From: Tsukamurella paurometabola DSM 20162
Lineage (GTDB): Bacteria > Actinomycetota > Actinomycetes > Mycobacteriales > Mycobacteriaceae
Reading direction: 5' to 3'
Assembly (NCBI RefSeq): GCF_000092225.1
Contig: NC_014158.1
Location: 2,046,001 to 2,110,000, forward strand
Length of the DNA stretch: 64,000 nucleotides
Shown: positions 8,988-17,545 of the stretch, piece by piece
Numbering within the stretch: the stretch's first letter is position 1
How the letters are laid out: each line of letters opens with the position of its first letter
The notes under the pieces: model-generated
Databases searched by the model: none
The model's input: the letters and a program-made list of their open reading frames with translations, nothing else
Told to the model about the DNA's origin: nothing
Translations under genes and position numbers: made by a program

Positions 8988-9892
8988 GCTTCTCCCGCCG
9001 GACGCCCGATTCGCGCAGCCGGCGCTACCGCGTGGTGCACGAGACCACCTACAGCTACGACGCCGAGGTCACCTCCAGCTTCGGCCGCTGTTATCTGAGC
9101 CCGCGCGAACTCGACCAACAGCGGGTCGACGAGCACTTCATCGTGATCGGACCCGAGCCCACCGACCGCTCCGAGGGCGTCGACGCCTACGGCAACACCG
9201 ACACGTACTTTCACGTGACCACACCGCACACCCAGTTGAGCGTGCGCGGTGAGTCCATCGTGCAGGTGGAGCCACTGCACGAGTCGATCACCGACGAGGG
9301 CCCCGCCCTAGCACCCTGGGAACTCGCGCGGCCGGTGGGCGATGCGGGCGCCCTCGCCGCGCAGTACCGGCTCGACCAGCGGCCCGCGGAGATCGACGAC
9401 GATGTGCGCGCGTTCGCCGATGCGATCTTCACGCCCGGCAAACCACTCGTCGAGGCCGTCGAGGAACTCACCACCGCGATCTACACCGACTTCACGTATC
9501 GCTCGGGTGCCACCAATGTCGCGACCCGAGTGGCCACCGTGATGGAACGCCGGGAGGGCGTCTGCCAGGACTTCGCCCGGGTTGCCATCGCCTGCCTGCG
9601 GTCCAAGGGCCTTGCGGCGCGGTACGTCTCGGGATATCTCGCCACCGAACCACCGCCCGGCCAGGACCGCGTGGTGGGTGCGGGTGCGACACACGCGTGG
9701 GCGGCGGTGTGGCTGCCCGGCGATATCTGGCTCCCGTTCGACCCCACGAACAACAAGTTCGTCGATGAGCGGCACGTGACGGTCGCCTGGGGCCGGGACT
9801 ACGAGGACGTACCACCGCTGCGCGGTGTGATCTACACGGATTCGCGGGGATCCTCGATCGACGTCTCGGTCGACGTCGCACCGCTCGACTGA
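8978..9892 (+). CDS. Transglutaminase-like cysteine protease family protein
   Basis: 304 residues. The N-terminal third is the bacterial transglutaminase N-domain (RYRVVHETTYSYDAEVTSSF). The transglutaminase core follows with the Cys-His-Asp triad in family context: EGVCQDFARVAIACLRSKG (catalytic Cys near residue 195), ATHAWAAVWLPG (His) and WLPFDPTNN (Asp). No signal peptide is seen, so a cytoplasmic enzyme is likely. Proteins of this type (COG1305) are regularly encoded beside ATP-grasp/alpha-E proteins; the reaction, hydrolysis or transfer of an amide, is unproven. It starts inside the end of the fusion gene (GTG at 8978), so the two are translationally coupled. Its 3' end overlaps the end of the convergent ABC ATPase gene by about 60 bases. 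Confidence 0.88.
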   Translation: MGLSFSRRTPDSRSRRYRVVHETTYSYDAEVTSSFGRCYLSPRELDQQRVDEHFIVIGPEPTDRSEGVDAYGNTDTYFHVTTPHTQLSVRGESIVQVEPLHESITDEGPALAPWELARPVGDAGALAAQYRLDQRPAEIDDDVRAFADAIFTPGKPLVEAVEELTTAIYTDFTYRSGATNVATRVATVMERREGVCQDFARVAIACLRSKGLAARYVSGYLATEPPPGQDRVVGAGATHAWAAVWLPGDIWLPFDPTNNKFVDERHVTVAWGRDYEDVPPLRGVIYTDSRGSSIDVSVDVAPLD

Positions 9893-10494
9893 AGCTCGAT
9901 CACCGTCGCCGCTCGCCGCCGCACCAGCGCTGCGTTATGGCTCACCAGGACCACCCCCGTGCCCGCCGCGGTCACGGCGTCGAGTATCCGGAGCACCGCG
10001 CGCGCCGAAACGGGGTCGAGCATCGCCACCGGCTCATCGGCGAGCAGGAACCGCGGCGCCTGCACCAGAATCCGTGCCACACAGGCACGTTGGAGCTGTC
10101 CGTCGCTCACCTGCGCCGGGAACCGATCCAGCAGCGATGGCTGCAGCCCTGCGCGGTCCGCGGCCTCGTCGACCCCGATGCCGACGCCACTGATGCGACG
10201 GGGCTCGCCGACGATCCGCGCGAGCGGCCACCGCGGATTGCACACGGTCCGTGGATGCTGCGCCAGCATCGCGAGCGTCCCCGCCGCCGGGCGCGGCGCA
10301 CCCCCGCCGTGGTCGACGGAACCGGCATCGGGTGAGAGCAGTCCGGCGAGTACCCGCAGCAGTGTCGTCTTGCCCGCGCCCGACGGGCCGAGCACACCGG
10401 TCACCGCGCCCGCGTGCACCGTCACGTTCACCCCGTCGAGCACCGGACGGCCGCGGCGGCGAACCACGATGCCCGTGCCGATGATCGCCGTCAT
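9832..10494 (-). CDS. ABC transporter ATP-binding protein, NikE/DppF type
   Basis: 220 residues containing one nucleotide-binding domain: Walker A GPSGAGKT near residue 37, Q-loop MLAQHPRTV, Walker B FLLADEP with D-loop MLDP, and the H-loop VLVSHN. The signature is VSDGQLQR rather than LSGGQ, so its first glycine is aspartate. The protein is about 100 residues shorter than peptide-transporter DppF ATPases and lacks their C-terminal oligopeptide-type extension, as nickel-type NikE proteins do. It is the last gene of a five-gene minus-strand operon and overlaps the preceding ATPase gene by 4 bases (ATGA at 10491). The pair would power the two permeases encoded upstream. Confidence 0.85.
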   Translation of the reverse strand: MTAIIGTGIVVRRRGRPVLDGVNVTVHAGAVTGVLGPSGAGKTTLLRVLAGLLSPDAGSVDHGGGAPRPAAGTLAMLAQHPRTVCNPRWPLARIVGEPRRISGVGIGVDEAADRAGLQPSLLDRFPAQVSDGQLQRACVARILVQAPRFLLADEPVAMLDPVSARAVLRILDAVTAAGTGVVLVSHNAALVRRRAATVIELQSSGATSTETSIEDPRESV

Positions 10495-11222
10495 TCGACC
10501 TCCTCGAAGAACGCCCGGATGTACTCGGCGTCGGCGTGGTCCGCCGGTGCGATGGGGGAGCCCGAGTACAGAAGGCGACCCGAGCGCATGACCGCCAGTG
10601 CATCGCAGCCCGCACTGAGCACCGATCGGAGGTCGTGCGTGATCACCAGGACGGCAGCACCGGCGTCCGCGAGAGTGCGAAGCAGCCCCAACACCGCGGC
10701 GGCTGTCGCGGGGTCCAGTGCCGAGGTGGGTTCATCGGCCAGGATCAGCGGTGGGCCGGCCGCGACGGCAGCCGCTACCGCGGCGCGCTGCGCCATGCCA
10801 CCGGACAACTCGTGCGGGTACAGATCCAGGGCGGCAGCCGGCAGCCCTGCCGCCACGCTGAGTTCCTCAGCGCTGCGGGACCCGTCCAGGACGCGAATCA
10901 CTTCGTCGAGCTGGGAACGCACAGTGCGGACGGGGGTGAAGGACGTGGCCGCCGATTGCGGAACCACGCCCACGGTGCGCCCACGCAGCTCGGCCCAGCC
11001 GTCATCGCGGGCGCCGAGTACGTGTCCACTCACCTCCACCTCGCCCGAGACGTCGACGCCGGGTGGCAACAGTCCGCTCAGCGCCGCGACGACCATCGAC
11101 TTACCGCAACCGGATTCGCCGACCAGGGCGGTGACCGCCGCCGTGGGTACGTGCAGGTCGACGCCGTCGAGCACCGTCGTGGTGCCGGCGCGCACTGTCA
11201 GCCCGCGGGTCCGGGCGGTCAT
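10491..11222 (-). CDS. ABC transporter ATP-binding protein, NikD/DppD type
   Basis: 243 residues. Walker A is GESGCGKS near residue 36, Q-loop GVVPQSAAT, the signature LSGGMAQR is canonical, Walker B with D-loop reads [12 protein letters not shown], and the H-loop is VITHDL. It provides one of two ATPase subunits of the importer. As with its partner, the length matches NikD better than the longer dipeptide ATPases. ATG at 11222 overlaps the permease stop (ATGA), which decides the start; an open frame continues upstream but runs through the permease gene and is not coding. Its own stop overlaps the start of the second ATPase gene. Confidence 0.87.
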   Translation of the reverse strand: MTARTRGLTVRAGTTTVLDGVDLHVPTAAVTALVGESGCGKSMVVAALSGLLPPGVDVSGEVEVSGHVLGARDDGWAELRGRTVGVVPQSAATSFTPVRTVRSQLDEVIRVLDGSRSAEELSVAAGLPAAALDLYPHELSGGMAQRAAVAAAVAAGPPLILADEPTSALDPATAAAVLGLLRTLADAGAAVLVITHDLRSVLSAGCDALAVMRSGRLLYSGSPIAPADHADAEYIRAFFEEVE

Positions 11223-12019
11223 CGCCACACCTGCGGGGCCGGGACCGCGAGTGACCGGCGGATGCGCGCACCGCACGCCGCACACACGAGTGCGGTGGCC
11301 ACCAGCGCGAGGCCGGGCACGGCGAGTGTCCACCACGCGCCCAGCAGCACATCGCCGCGTGCCTGTCCGAGGAGCGAGCCCAGACTCGCTCGGTCCGGGG
11401 ACAGTCCGACGCCGAGGAACGAGAGTGTGCTCTCGTGCCAGACCGCGTGCGGCAACAGCACGATCGCGGCGACCAGTGCCTGGCCAGACACCGCGGGCAG
11501 CAGGTGCCGGCGCGCCACGAACACCCGGGAGGCGCCGGCCAGCCGTGCCGATTCGACCCACCCGGACGACATGGCCGCCAGCAGCTCTGCCCGCACTACC
11601 CGGGCCACCGGTGGCCAATGGGTGAGCGCGATCGACGCGACGATCGCCACCGGATCCCCGCGCCAGAGCGCTGCGATCACCACACCGACCACCAGGTGCG
11701 GTAGAGCGTTCACACCGTCCACGATGCGCATCAGGACGGCATCGAACCAACCGCCGATCGTGGCGGAGGAGAGCCCGATCACGAGCCCGATCACGGTCGA
11801 CAGCACGGCGCAGATAGCGGCCAGTAGCAGGGAGATCCGCAGCGCCGACGCCGTCCGCACTGCCAGGTCGTAGCCGGAATGATCGGTGCCCAGCGGGCCG
11901 CCCGGACCGGGCGGCCGTAGAGCAGCGGTGAAGTCCGCCACTTGCGGGCCCGTCACCGCAGGCACCGCGATGGCGAAGACGACGATCGCGGCCAGTGCGA
12001 TCCACGGCCACCGTGTCAT
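11219..12019 (-). CDS. ABC transporter permease, NikC/DppC type
   Basis: 266 residues with an N-terminal span (WPWIALAAIVVFAIAVPAV) and a BPD_transp_1 domain of about five further spans. The N-terminal region has the DppC-family feature GPGGPLGTDHSGYDL (the PLGTDxxGRD motif), here with YD in place of RD. The cytoplasmic coupling-loop (EAA-like) region follows ARVVRAELLAAMSSGWVESARLAGASR. It forms the inner-membrane channel with the DppB-type permease encoded just upstream. ATG at 12019 overlaps that gene's stop by 4 bases; a longer reading would begin at 12049 inside it. No peptide or metal specificity can be read from the permease itself. Confidence 0.87.
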   Translation of the reverse strand: MTRWPWIALAAIVVFAIAVPAVTGPQVADFTAALRPPGPGGPLGTDHSGYDLAVRTASALRISLLLAAICAVLSTVIGLVIGLSSATIGGWFDAVLMRIVDGVNALPHLVVGVVIAALWRGDPVAIVASIALTHWPPVARVVRAELLAAMSSGWVESARLAGASRVFVARRHLLPAVSGQALVAAIVLLPHAVWHESTLSFLGVGLSPDRASLGSLLGQARGDVLLGAWWTLAVPGLALVATALVCAACGARIRRSLAVPAPQVWR

Positions 12020-13020
12020 CCGGCCAACTCGATCCGGGGGTCCAGCCACACCGCCGCCGCATCGGCGAGCGCCGATCCGGCGAGCACTGCCGCCGCGGCG
12101 AGCAGCGACAGCGATGCGAACAGGGGAAAGTCCAGTGCCGTCGCCGAATCCACGAGGGCGGAGGCTATTCCCGGCCAGCCGAAGACCGTCTCCACGATGG
12201 TCGCACCGGCGATCACCTCCGGCAGCCGGGTGCCGAGCAGGGCCAGTGTCGGCAGCACCGACATCGGGCCGATGTGGCCGCGCAGCAGGGTCGCCCCGCT
12301 GATCCCGCGGGCCCGCGCTCCGCGCACCGCATCGGACCGGGCGGCGTCGACGACGGCGGACCGCATCGACAGCAACAGCCAGGGCATCTGTGACAGCGCC
12401 AACGCCGTCACGGGCAGTGCCGCGTGGGAGACGATGCCGCCCAGCGTGTACGGCTCGCCCGGTGCGCGCGCTCCCGAGGTCGGCAAGGCCCGTAGCCCCA
12501 CCGCGAACACCGCGACCAGCAGCAGGGAGACCACGAACGGCGGGGTCGCCGCCAGCGCCGTGGCCAGTGCGCTCACCGTCTTATCGAGCCGGCTGCCGCT
12601 GCGCATCCCGGCCACGGCGCCGAGCGTGATCGCCGCAGCGGCGGCGATCAGCAGCGCGGTCGCCGACAACCCGATGGTGAAGGGAAGTCCTTGCGCGAGA
12701 ACCTCGGCGACCGGACGCCCCTTCGTCGAGGAGAAGCCGAGATCGCCGGACAGCAGCGCGCAGGCCCAGCGCCACCACGCCGACCACCAGCTCGCGTCGA
12801 GACCGTAGGCCACCTGCGCGGCCTCGCGCTGGGCTTGGGAAGCGGACTGGTACTCGCCCCCGAGGTAGGTGGCGAGGGGATCGAACGGAGATAGGCCGGC
12901 CAGCGCGAACAGGGCGAGCGAGACCACCAGCAGGACCGGGAACGCGATCGCCACGCGCACCAGGAGCAGCCGGCCGGCCGTGCGTCCGCGACCGCGGCGA
13001 GCCACGATCAGCGTTTCCAC
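12016..13020 (-). CDS. ABC transporter permease, NikB/DppB type
   Basis: 334 residues from the GTG at 13020; an alternative GTG at 13047 would add 9 residues and overlap the upstream gene by 40 bases instead of 13. One span near the N-terminus (VAIAFPVLLVVSLALFALAG) is followed by a periplasmic stretch with the DppB-family layout (SPFDPLATYLGGEYQS). About five spans and the coupling-loop motif DAARSDAVRGARARGISGATLL come next. The C-terminal region GATIVETVFGWPGI matches the family signature (EtvFsWPGlG). It pairs with the NikC/DppC-type permease. Cotranscription with the binding-protein gene is indicated by the overlap. Confidence 0.85.
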   Translation of the reverse strand: METLIVARRGRGRTAGRLLLVRVAIAFPVLLVVSLALFALAGLSPFDPLATYLGGEYQSASQAQREAAQVAYGLDASWWSAWWRWACALLSGDLGFSSTKGRPVAEVLAQGLPFTIGLSATALLIAAAAAITLGAVAGMRSGSRLDKTVSALATALAATPPFVVSLLLVAVFAVGLRALPTSGARAPGEPYTLGGIVSHAALPVTALALSQMPWLLLSMRSAVVDAARSDAVRGARARGISGATLLRGHIGPMSVLPTLALLGTRLPEVIAGATIVETVFGWPGIASALVDSATALDFPLFASLSLLAAAAVLAGSALADAAAVWLDPRIELAG

Positions 13021-14585
13021 GAGGGCAGGTTCCACCACGGTCCCCACGTGACGCCGTGCGAATGCGGTTCCAGGATCGGCGGAGCGTAGGTCCAGCCGCC
13101 GGCCCGGACGGCGTACGCGTGGTGCAGGTGCGCGAGGTAGACGGCCGAGGGTTGGGCGGCGTAGATGCGCTGCACCTGCCGGTACGCGGCGTCCTTCTCG
13201 GGACCGGGAGTCAGGTTCCGGGCCCGCTCCAGCAGATCATCGAGTCCGGGCGCGGTGAAGTCTCCGGGATTGCTGTAGGGCGACGAGCCGGGCACCCGGG
13301 TGTGCAGGGCGTCGTAGCCCTGCGCGTCGATGCTGAACGGCGTCTCGCCGCCGCCCAGCAGGATCGCGGCATCGCGGGTGCGCTTTTCGATCTCGTCCCA
13401 GCTGCTGCCCTGCGGTGTGACGGCGATACCGAGCGGCTTCATCGCCGCGGCGAAGGCCACGGCCAGGTCGCGCCGCACCGTGTCCTGTGCGTTGTAGAGC
13501 AGCCCGAACGCGGCGGTGCTGCCGTTGCGCGTGCGCACCCCGTCCGGTCCGGGTAGCCACCCTGCCTCATCGAGCAGTCGACTCGCTTCCGCAGCGTCGA
13601 AGTCGAACTGCGCTCCCGGTTCGTATGCGGCGCCGTACACCGACGAGTACGGCGTGCTCGCCGGTTCCCCGGCGCCGGCCAACACCCCGGAGATCACCGC
13701 GGCGCGATCCACGCCCAGGTTCATCGCACGCCGCGCCACCGGATCGGCGGTGAACGCATTGGCGGCGGGGAGCGAGACACCGCGCCAGTCCGCCGATTTC
13801 ACCGTCATGGTGCGCACGCCGTCACGGCCGTCGAGGGACGCCGCCAGCTTCGGCGGCAGCAGCGCACCGTCGACCTCGCCGGCCCGTACCCGTTGTGCCC
13901 GGGCATTGTCGTCCGGCACCAGCGTGTACACCACGCGGCGCACCGCCGGCTGCGGGCCGCGATCGGAACGGGCCACGAGGACGGCCTGGTCATCGGCGAG
14001 GGAGTCGAGCCGGTACGGCCCGGTGCCGACGGGCGTGCGATTAAGGCCCCACTGGGCGACCGGACGCTCCTCGATGCGCTCGGCGGGCACGATGCCGAGG
14101 AGCAGATAGGGAGTCGGATCACCGTCGGTGGCGAGCCGCACTATGACGGCGCCGCCGCCGTCCGGGGTCACGTCCTGCACCGGCGCCACGTGGGTGGCGA
14201 TGTCGGCCGCCACCTTTGGATCGCGCGCCGCGCGGTAGGTCGCAACCACATCAGCGGCGTCGAACGGTGTCCCGTCGGAGAAGGTGACTCCGGCCCGTAG
14301 CGGGATCCGCCAGGTGCGGGGGCCGATCCGCTGCGGCGCCGCGGTGGCGAGTGCCGGCAGAAGATCCGGCACCTGCCCGTCCGACGCCGCATCCGGCCGG
14401 TACAGGCCCTCGTACAAAGGGGACACGCCCAGTTCGCCGTACCCCATCAGTGGGTTGAATCCGCCCAGCGGCTGAGTCTCGGCGAGTACCAGGCGGTCCT
14501 CCGCGCCGCCCGCGCCCGACGAGCACGCGCCGAGTGCCAGTGCTACTGCTGTAATGAGGCCGACGGTGCGGCGGGCGCTGCGCAT
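13008..14585 (-). CDS. ABC transporter substrate-binding lipoprotein, SBP family 5 (putative nickel/peptide)
   Basis: 525 residues beginning MRSARRTVGLITAVALALGACSS, a lipoprotein signal with lipobox LGAC, so the mature protein is tethered outside the membrane. The body is family 5 (OppA/NikA type): PLYEGLYRPD, WRIPLRAGVTFSDGTPFDAADV, TGPYRLDSL and ARRAMNLGVDRAAVISGVL. The C-terminus is rich in histidine and tryptophan (YLAHLHHAYAVR, EPHSHGVTWGPWWNLPSW), which could suit metal or metal-chelate binding. ATG at 14585 gives the lipoprotein signal; upstream codons in frame overlap the divergent ArsR gene. A nickel or cobalt substrate is my inference from the adjacent His-rich ArsR gene and short ATPases; peptide uptake remains possible. 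Confidence 0.82.
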   Translation of the reverse strand: MRSARRTVGLITAVALALGACSSGAGGAEDRLVLAETQPLGGFNPLMGYGELGVSPLYEGLYRPDAASDGQVPDLLPALATAAPQRIGPRTWRIPLRAGVTFSDGTPFDAADVVATYRAARDPKVAADIATHVAPVQDVTPDGGGAVIVRLATDGDPTPYLLLGIVPAERIEERPVAQWGLNRTPVGTGPYRLDSLADDQAVLVARSDRGPQPAVRRVVYTLVPDDNARAQRVRAGEVDGALLPPKLAASLDGRDGVRTMTVKSADWRGVSLPAANAFTADPVARRAMNLGVDRAAVISGVLAGAGEPASTPYSSVYGAAYEPGAQFDFDAAEASRLLDEAGWLPGPDGVRTRNGSTAAFGLLYNAQDTVRRDLAVAFAAAMKPLGIAVTPQGSSWDEIEKRTRDAAILLGGGETPFSIDAQGYDALHTRVPGSSPYSNPGDFTAPGLDDLLERARNLTPGPEKDAAYRQVQRIYAAQPSAVYLAHLHHAYAVRAGGWTYAPPILEPHSHGVTWGPWWNLPSWKR

Positions 14586-14598
14586 GGTCGAGAACCTT

Positions 14599-14618
14599 AT
14601 CTGTTCATCTGGACAGAT
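14599..14618. promoter_or_regulatory. Palindromic operator between ABC importer and arsR-type gene
   Basis: A 20-base imperfect inverted repeat with perfect outer arms ATCTGT ... ACAGAT and matching inner bases CA ... TG; 16 of 20 positions are symmetric. It lies in the 54-base gap between the divergent starts at 14585 and 14640. It is far richer in A and T than its surroundings. ArsR/SmtB proteins bind imperfect palindromes of about this size, so it is the likely site at which the adjacent regulator controls itself and the importer. The pairing is an inference from position and symmetry. Confidence 0.65.
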
Positions 14619-14639
14619 GTCGGACGAGAGGCGGCGACG

Positions 14640-14948
14640 ATGGCTCACGGGCACCGGCACGGCGTGGACGCGGACGCCTGGGCCGCCCGCTTCGCCCTGC
14701 TCGGAGACGCCACCCGACTCCGGCTGCTGATCGCGATGCACGATCGCCCGGGACTCGGTGTCGGCGAGCTGGCCGAGCGGGCCGGGGTGGGACAGAACGC
14801 GGCCTCGCAGGCGTTGCGCATACTCCGGGACGCGGAGTGGGTGAGCACATCGCGCGACGGGCGAACCGTGCGGTACACGTTGCGCTCCGATGCCATCGTG
14901 CACCGCATCCTGCACGACATCCTCGGCGTGACGCACCACAACGCCTGA
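14640..14948 (+). CDS. ArsR/SmtB-family metal-responsive repressor, His-rich
   Basis: 102 residues with a winged-helix domain: LLGDATRLRLLIAMHDRPGL, the recognition region GVGQNAASQALRILRDAEW and wing SRDGRTVRYTL. The N-terminus MAHGHRHGVDADAW is histidine-rich and the C-terminus ends GVTHHNA after HRILHDIL, the two places where nickel/cobalt sensors such as NmtR and KmtR carry metal ligands. The ELCxC arsenic/cadmium motif of ArsR is absent (GVGELAERAGV instead). A GAGAGG ribosome site lies at 14626-14631. It is divergent from the five-gene importer and probably represses it and itself when nickel or cobalt is plentiful, through the palindrome in between. The metal is inferred. Confidence 0.82.
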   Translation: MAHGHRHGVDADAWAARFALLGDATRLRLLIAMHDRPGLGVGELAERAGVGQNAASQALRILRDAEWVSTSRDGRTVRYTLRSDAIVHRILHDILGVTHHNA

Positions 14949-15018
14949 CCAGTGAATTCACAGTGAATCGGAGGCTCGTGGACAACCACGCCGCCGCCGC
15001 TGGGGTAGGTTGGAATCG

Positions 15019-16125
15019 ATGGTTGCCGCGATGGGTTTCGAGACGACGCAGGCTGCCCTCACGGCGGTCGAAACGCTCCTCGGGCGCCGCGTGGGGACGC
15101 CGGTGGAACTGGGCGATCCCGAAGACCTCGGCGGATCCGGGCGCACTCTCGTCATGCGGGTGCGCGTGCTGCACAACAATCCCCTGCTGCCTCGGTCCGT
15201 GGTGATCAAGCAGCTTCGCCTCCCCGATCACGCCGAAGGCGATCACGCCGAGGCCTTCGCCCGCGAAAGCGCGGCGTACAAGTTCGCCACCGCGCTCCCC
15301 GTCGATTCGCGTCCAGGACCGCAGTTACTCGCCTCCGATGCCGACGCCAAGATCCTCGTGCTGCAGGACCTCGGTGAGGGCGAGACGATGACCGACGTGC
15401 TGGGCCGCACCCCTGTCGCCGGCGCTTCGATGGTGCTGTCGGCGTGGGCGCAGGCACTCGGCCGGATGCACGCGGGCACCTACGGCCGTGAGATCGATCT
15501 GCACACCCTTGCCCGCCTGGAGCACACCGATGCGCGCAACGACCCCGTCGCCAGTGAGGCCGCAAAGGCCGTTGTCGCGGTCGCTCGGGCCGTCGGCGGG
15601 ACCGACGCAACGACGACCGGTGTCCTCGACGCGGCCGTCGCCCTGTTCACCGACGGGCCCTTCCGGGCGTTCAGTCCCTCCGATGTGGGCCCGGACAACA
15701 CGCACGTGGTGGGAGGTGCGGCCCGGTTCCTCGATTACGAGTGGGCCGGTTTCCGCGATGGTGCCCTCGATGTGGCCTATGTGCTGCTGACCTACCCGGA
15801 CTGCACGCCCGAAGGTCGCTCGGCGGACCACGACAGCGCGATCATCGAGGCCTGGCGCTCCGAGATCGTGCGCCTGTGGCCGCGACTGGCAGATGACGTG
15901 GCGCTGCACCGGCACCTCGCCACCGCCACACTCGCGTGGCTGGCGCTCGCCACGTACTGGGCGCTGGGGCTCGACTCCGCCAGCCGGATCGATGCCGGAC
16001 ACCTCGACAGCCTGTCCGCATGGTCGGCCGACGAGCTCGCCACCCGGTGGGAACGCCTCGCCGAGACCGATCCCCGGATCGCCGCCTTCGCCGCCGCCGT
16101 CGCCGCCGAGGTCCGCTCGCTGTGA
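15019..16125 (+). CDS. APH/choline-kinase-fold phosphotransferase
   Basis: About 368 residues with the aminoglycoside phosphotransferase fold. There is a lysine context [10 protein letters not shown] near residue 62, the hinge region [17 protein letters not shown], and the catalytic loop region [16 protein letters not shown] where the usual HGDxxxxN appears as SDVGPDN. The metal-binding [16 protein letters not shown] follows. The missing catalytic-loop histidine is common in kinase-like small-molecule enzymes, so the substrate is unknown and antibiotic resistance should not be assumed. ATG at 15019 follows a TAGGTTGG stretch; TTG at 15010 and ATG at 15031 are alternatives. The stop overlaps the rarA start (GTGA). 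Confidence 0.8.
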   Translation: MVAAMGFETTQAALTAVETLLGRRVGTPVELGDPEDLGGSGRTLVMRVRVLHNNPLLPRSVVIKQLRLPDHAEGDHAEAFARESAAYKFATALPVDSRPGPQLLASDADAKILVLQDLGEGETMTDVLGRTPVAGASMVLSAWAQALGRMHAGTYGREIDLHTLARLEHTDARNDPVASEAAKAVVAVARAVGGTDATTTGVLDAAVALFTDGPFRAFSPSDVGPDNTHVVGGAARFLDYEWAGFRDGALDVAYVLLTYPDCTPEGRSADHDSAIIEAWRSEIVRLWPRLADDVALHRHLATATLAWLALATYWALGLDSASRIDAGHLDSLSAWSADELATRWERLAETDPRIAAFAAAVAAEVRSL

Positions 16126-17492
16126 CGGATTCCCTGTTCGGTGACGACGGGGACCTCGGCACGCCTCGGACGACGCCGTCGAACGCCGGCGAGGTGGACT
16201 TCGTTCCCGCGCACGCCGGCACTCCGCTCGCCGTACGGATGCGGCCGCGCAGCTTGGACGAGGTGCTCGGTCAGGAACACCTGCTGGGCCCCGGCACTCC
16301 GCTGCGTCGACTCATCGAGGGCGCCGGCGCTGCGAGTGTGATCCTCTACGGCCCACCCGGCACCGGTAAGACCACCATCGCCTCGCTCATCTCCGGTGCG
16401 ACCGGCCGCCGCTTCGAGGCGCTGTCGGCGTTGTCGGCGGGGGTCAAGGATGTGCGCGCCGTCATCGAGATGGCGCGCCGGCGCCTCCTGGTCGATGAGC
16501 AGACCGTGCTGTTCATCGACGAGGTGCACCGCTTCTCCAAGGCACAACAGGACGCGCTGTTGGCCGCGGTGGAGAACCGCGTCGTGCTCCTGGTGGCCGC
16601 GACCACCGAGAACCCGAGCTTCTCCGTGGTCTCCCCGCTGCTGTCGCGATCATTGATCCTGCAACTTCGCCCGCTCGAACCGGGCCACATCAGCGAGCTG
16701 ATCGACCGGGCGCTCACCGACCCGCGCGGCTACGACGGGGCGCTGACGATCACGGACGAGGCGCGAGACCATCTGGTCCGGCTGGCGGGCGGCGACGCGC
16801 GGCGCTCACTCACCGCACTGGAGGCCGCAGCCGATGTGGCGATGGGTGAGCAGGCCGCAGAGATCGACCTCGACATCGTCGAGTCCAGCATCGACACCGC
16901 CGCGGTCCGCTACGACCGCGACGGCGATCAGCACTACGACGTGATCAGTGCATTCATCAAGTCGATCCGGGGCTCGGACGTCGACGCCGCACTGCACTAC
17001 CTGGCGCGGATGATCACCGCGGGGGAGGACCCGCGGTTCATCGCCCGGCGGCTCGTGGTGCATGCCTCCGAGGACATCGGTATGGCCGATCCGCAGGCGC
17101 TGCTGATCGCGACCGCGGCCGCGCAGGCGGTGCAGTTGATCGGTATGCCCGAGGCGCGGCTCGCCCTGGCGCAGGCCACCATCCACCTCGCTACCGCGCC
17201 GAAGTCCGATGGCGTGGTCTCGGCGATCGGCGCCGCGATGGGCGATGTCTCGGCCGGGAAGGCCGGTGCCGTCCCGCCGCACCTGCGGGACGGGCATTAC
17301 GCCGGCGCCGAGGCCCTGGGCAACGCCCAGGGATACGTCTATCCCCACGCCGTGGCGGGGGGAGTGGCGCCCCAGCAGTACCCGCCGGACGAGTTGGTGG
17401 GAGTCGACTACTACGAGCCCACGGACCACGGCTTCGAGCGTGAGATCGGACCACGGGTAACGCGGCTGCGGGGGATCATCAGGCGCCGGTAA
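16122..17492 (+). CDS. rarA: Replication-associated recombination protein A (AAA+ ATPase)
   Basis: 456 residues, standard for RarA/MgsA, the AAA+ clamp-loader-like ATPase that acts at stalled replication forks. Visible features are the N-terminal SLFGDDGD and [23 protein letters not shown], Walker [10 protein letters not shown] near residues 76-84, sensor and Walker [21 protein letters not shown], and [16 protein letters not shown]. The C-terminal tetramerisation domain follows with [22 protein letters not shown] and [11 protein letters not shown]. The GTG at 16122 overlaps the preceding stop by 4 bases and gives the family N-terminus. Longer in-frame starts lie inside the phosphotransferase gene. 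In mycobacteria the gene likewise lies close to alaS. Confidence 0.94.
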   Translation: MTDSLFGDDGDLGTPRTTPSNAGEVDFVPAHAGTPLAVRMRPRSLDEVLGQEHLLGPGTPLRRLIEGAGAASVILYGPPGTGKTTIASLISGATGRRFEALSALSAGVKDVRAVIEMARRRLLVDEQTVLFIDEVHRFSKAQQDALLAAVENRVVLLVAATTENPSFSVVSPLLSRSLILQLRPLEPGHISELIDRALTDPRGYDGALTITDEARDHLVRLAGGDARRSLTALEAAADVAMGEQAAEIDLDIVESSIDTAAVRYDRDGDQHYDVISAFIKSIRGSDVDAALHYLARMITAGEDPRFIARRLVVHASEDIGMADPQALLIATAAAQAVQLIGMPEARLALAQATIHLATAPKSDGVVSAIGAAMGDVSAGKAGAVPPHLRDGHYAGAEALGNAQGYVYPHAVAGGVAPQQYPPDELVGVDYYEPTDHGFEREIGPRVTRLRGIIRRR

Positions 17493-17545
17493 GGTTGACG
17501 GGTCGCAACCATCGAACACCCTCAGTAGAGACGCGAAGGATCACA

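Noticed and set aside
15019-16125. Calling the APH-fold protein an aminoglycoside-resistance enzyme
   Set aside because: The catalytic loop lacks the HGD histidine and the fold covers many kinases; there is no support for an antibiotic substrate.
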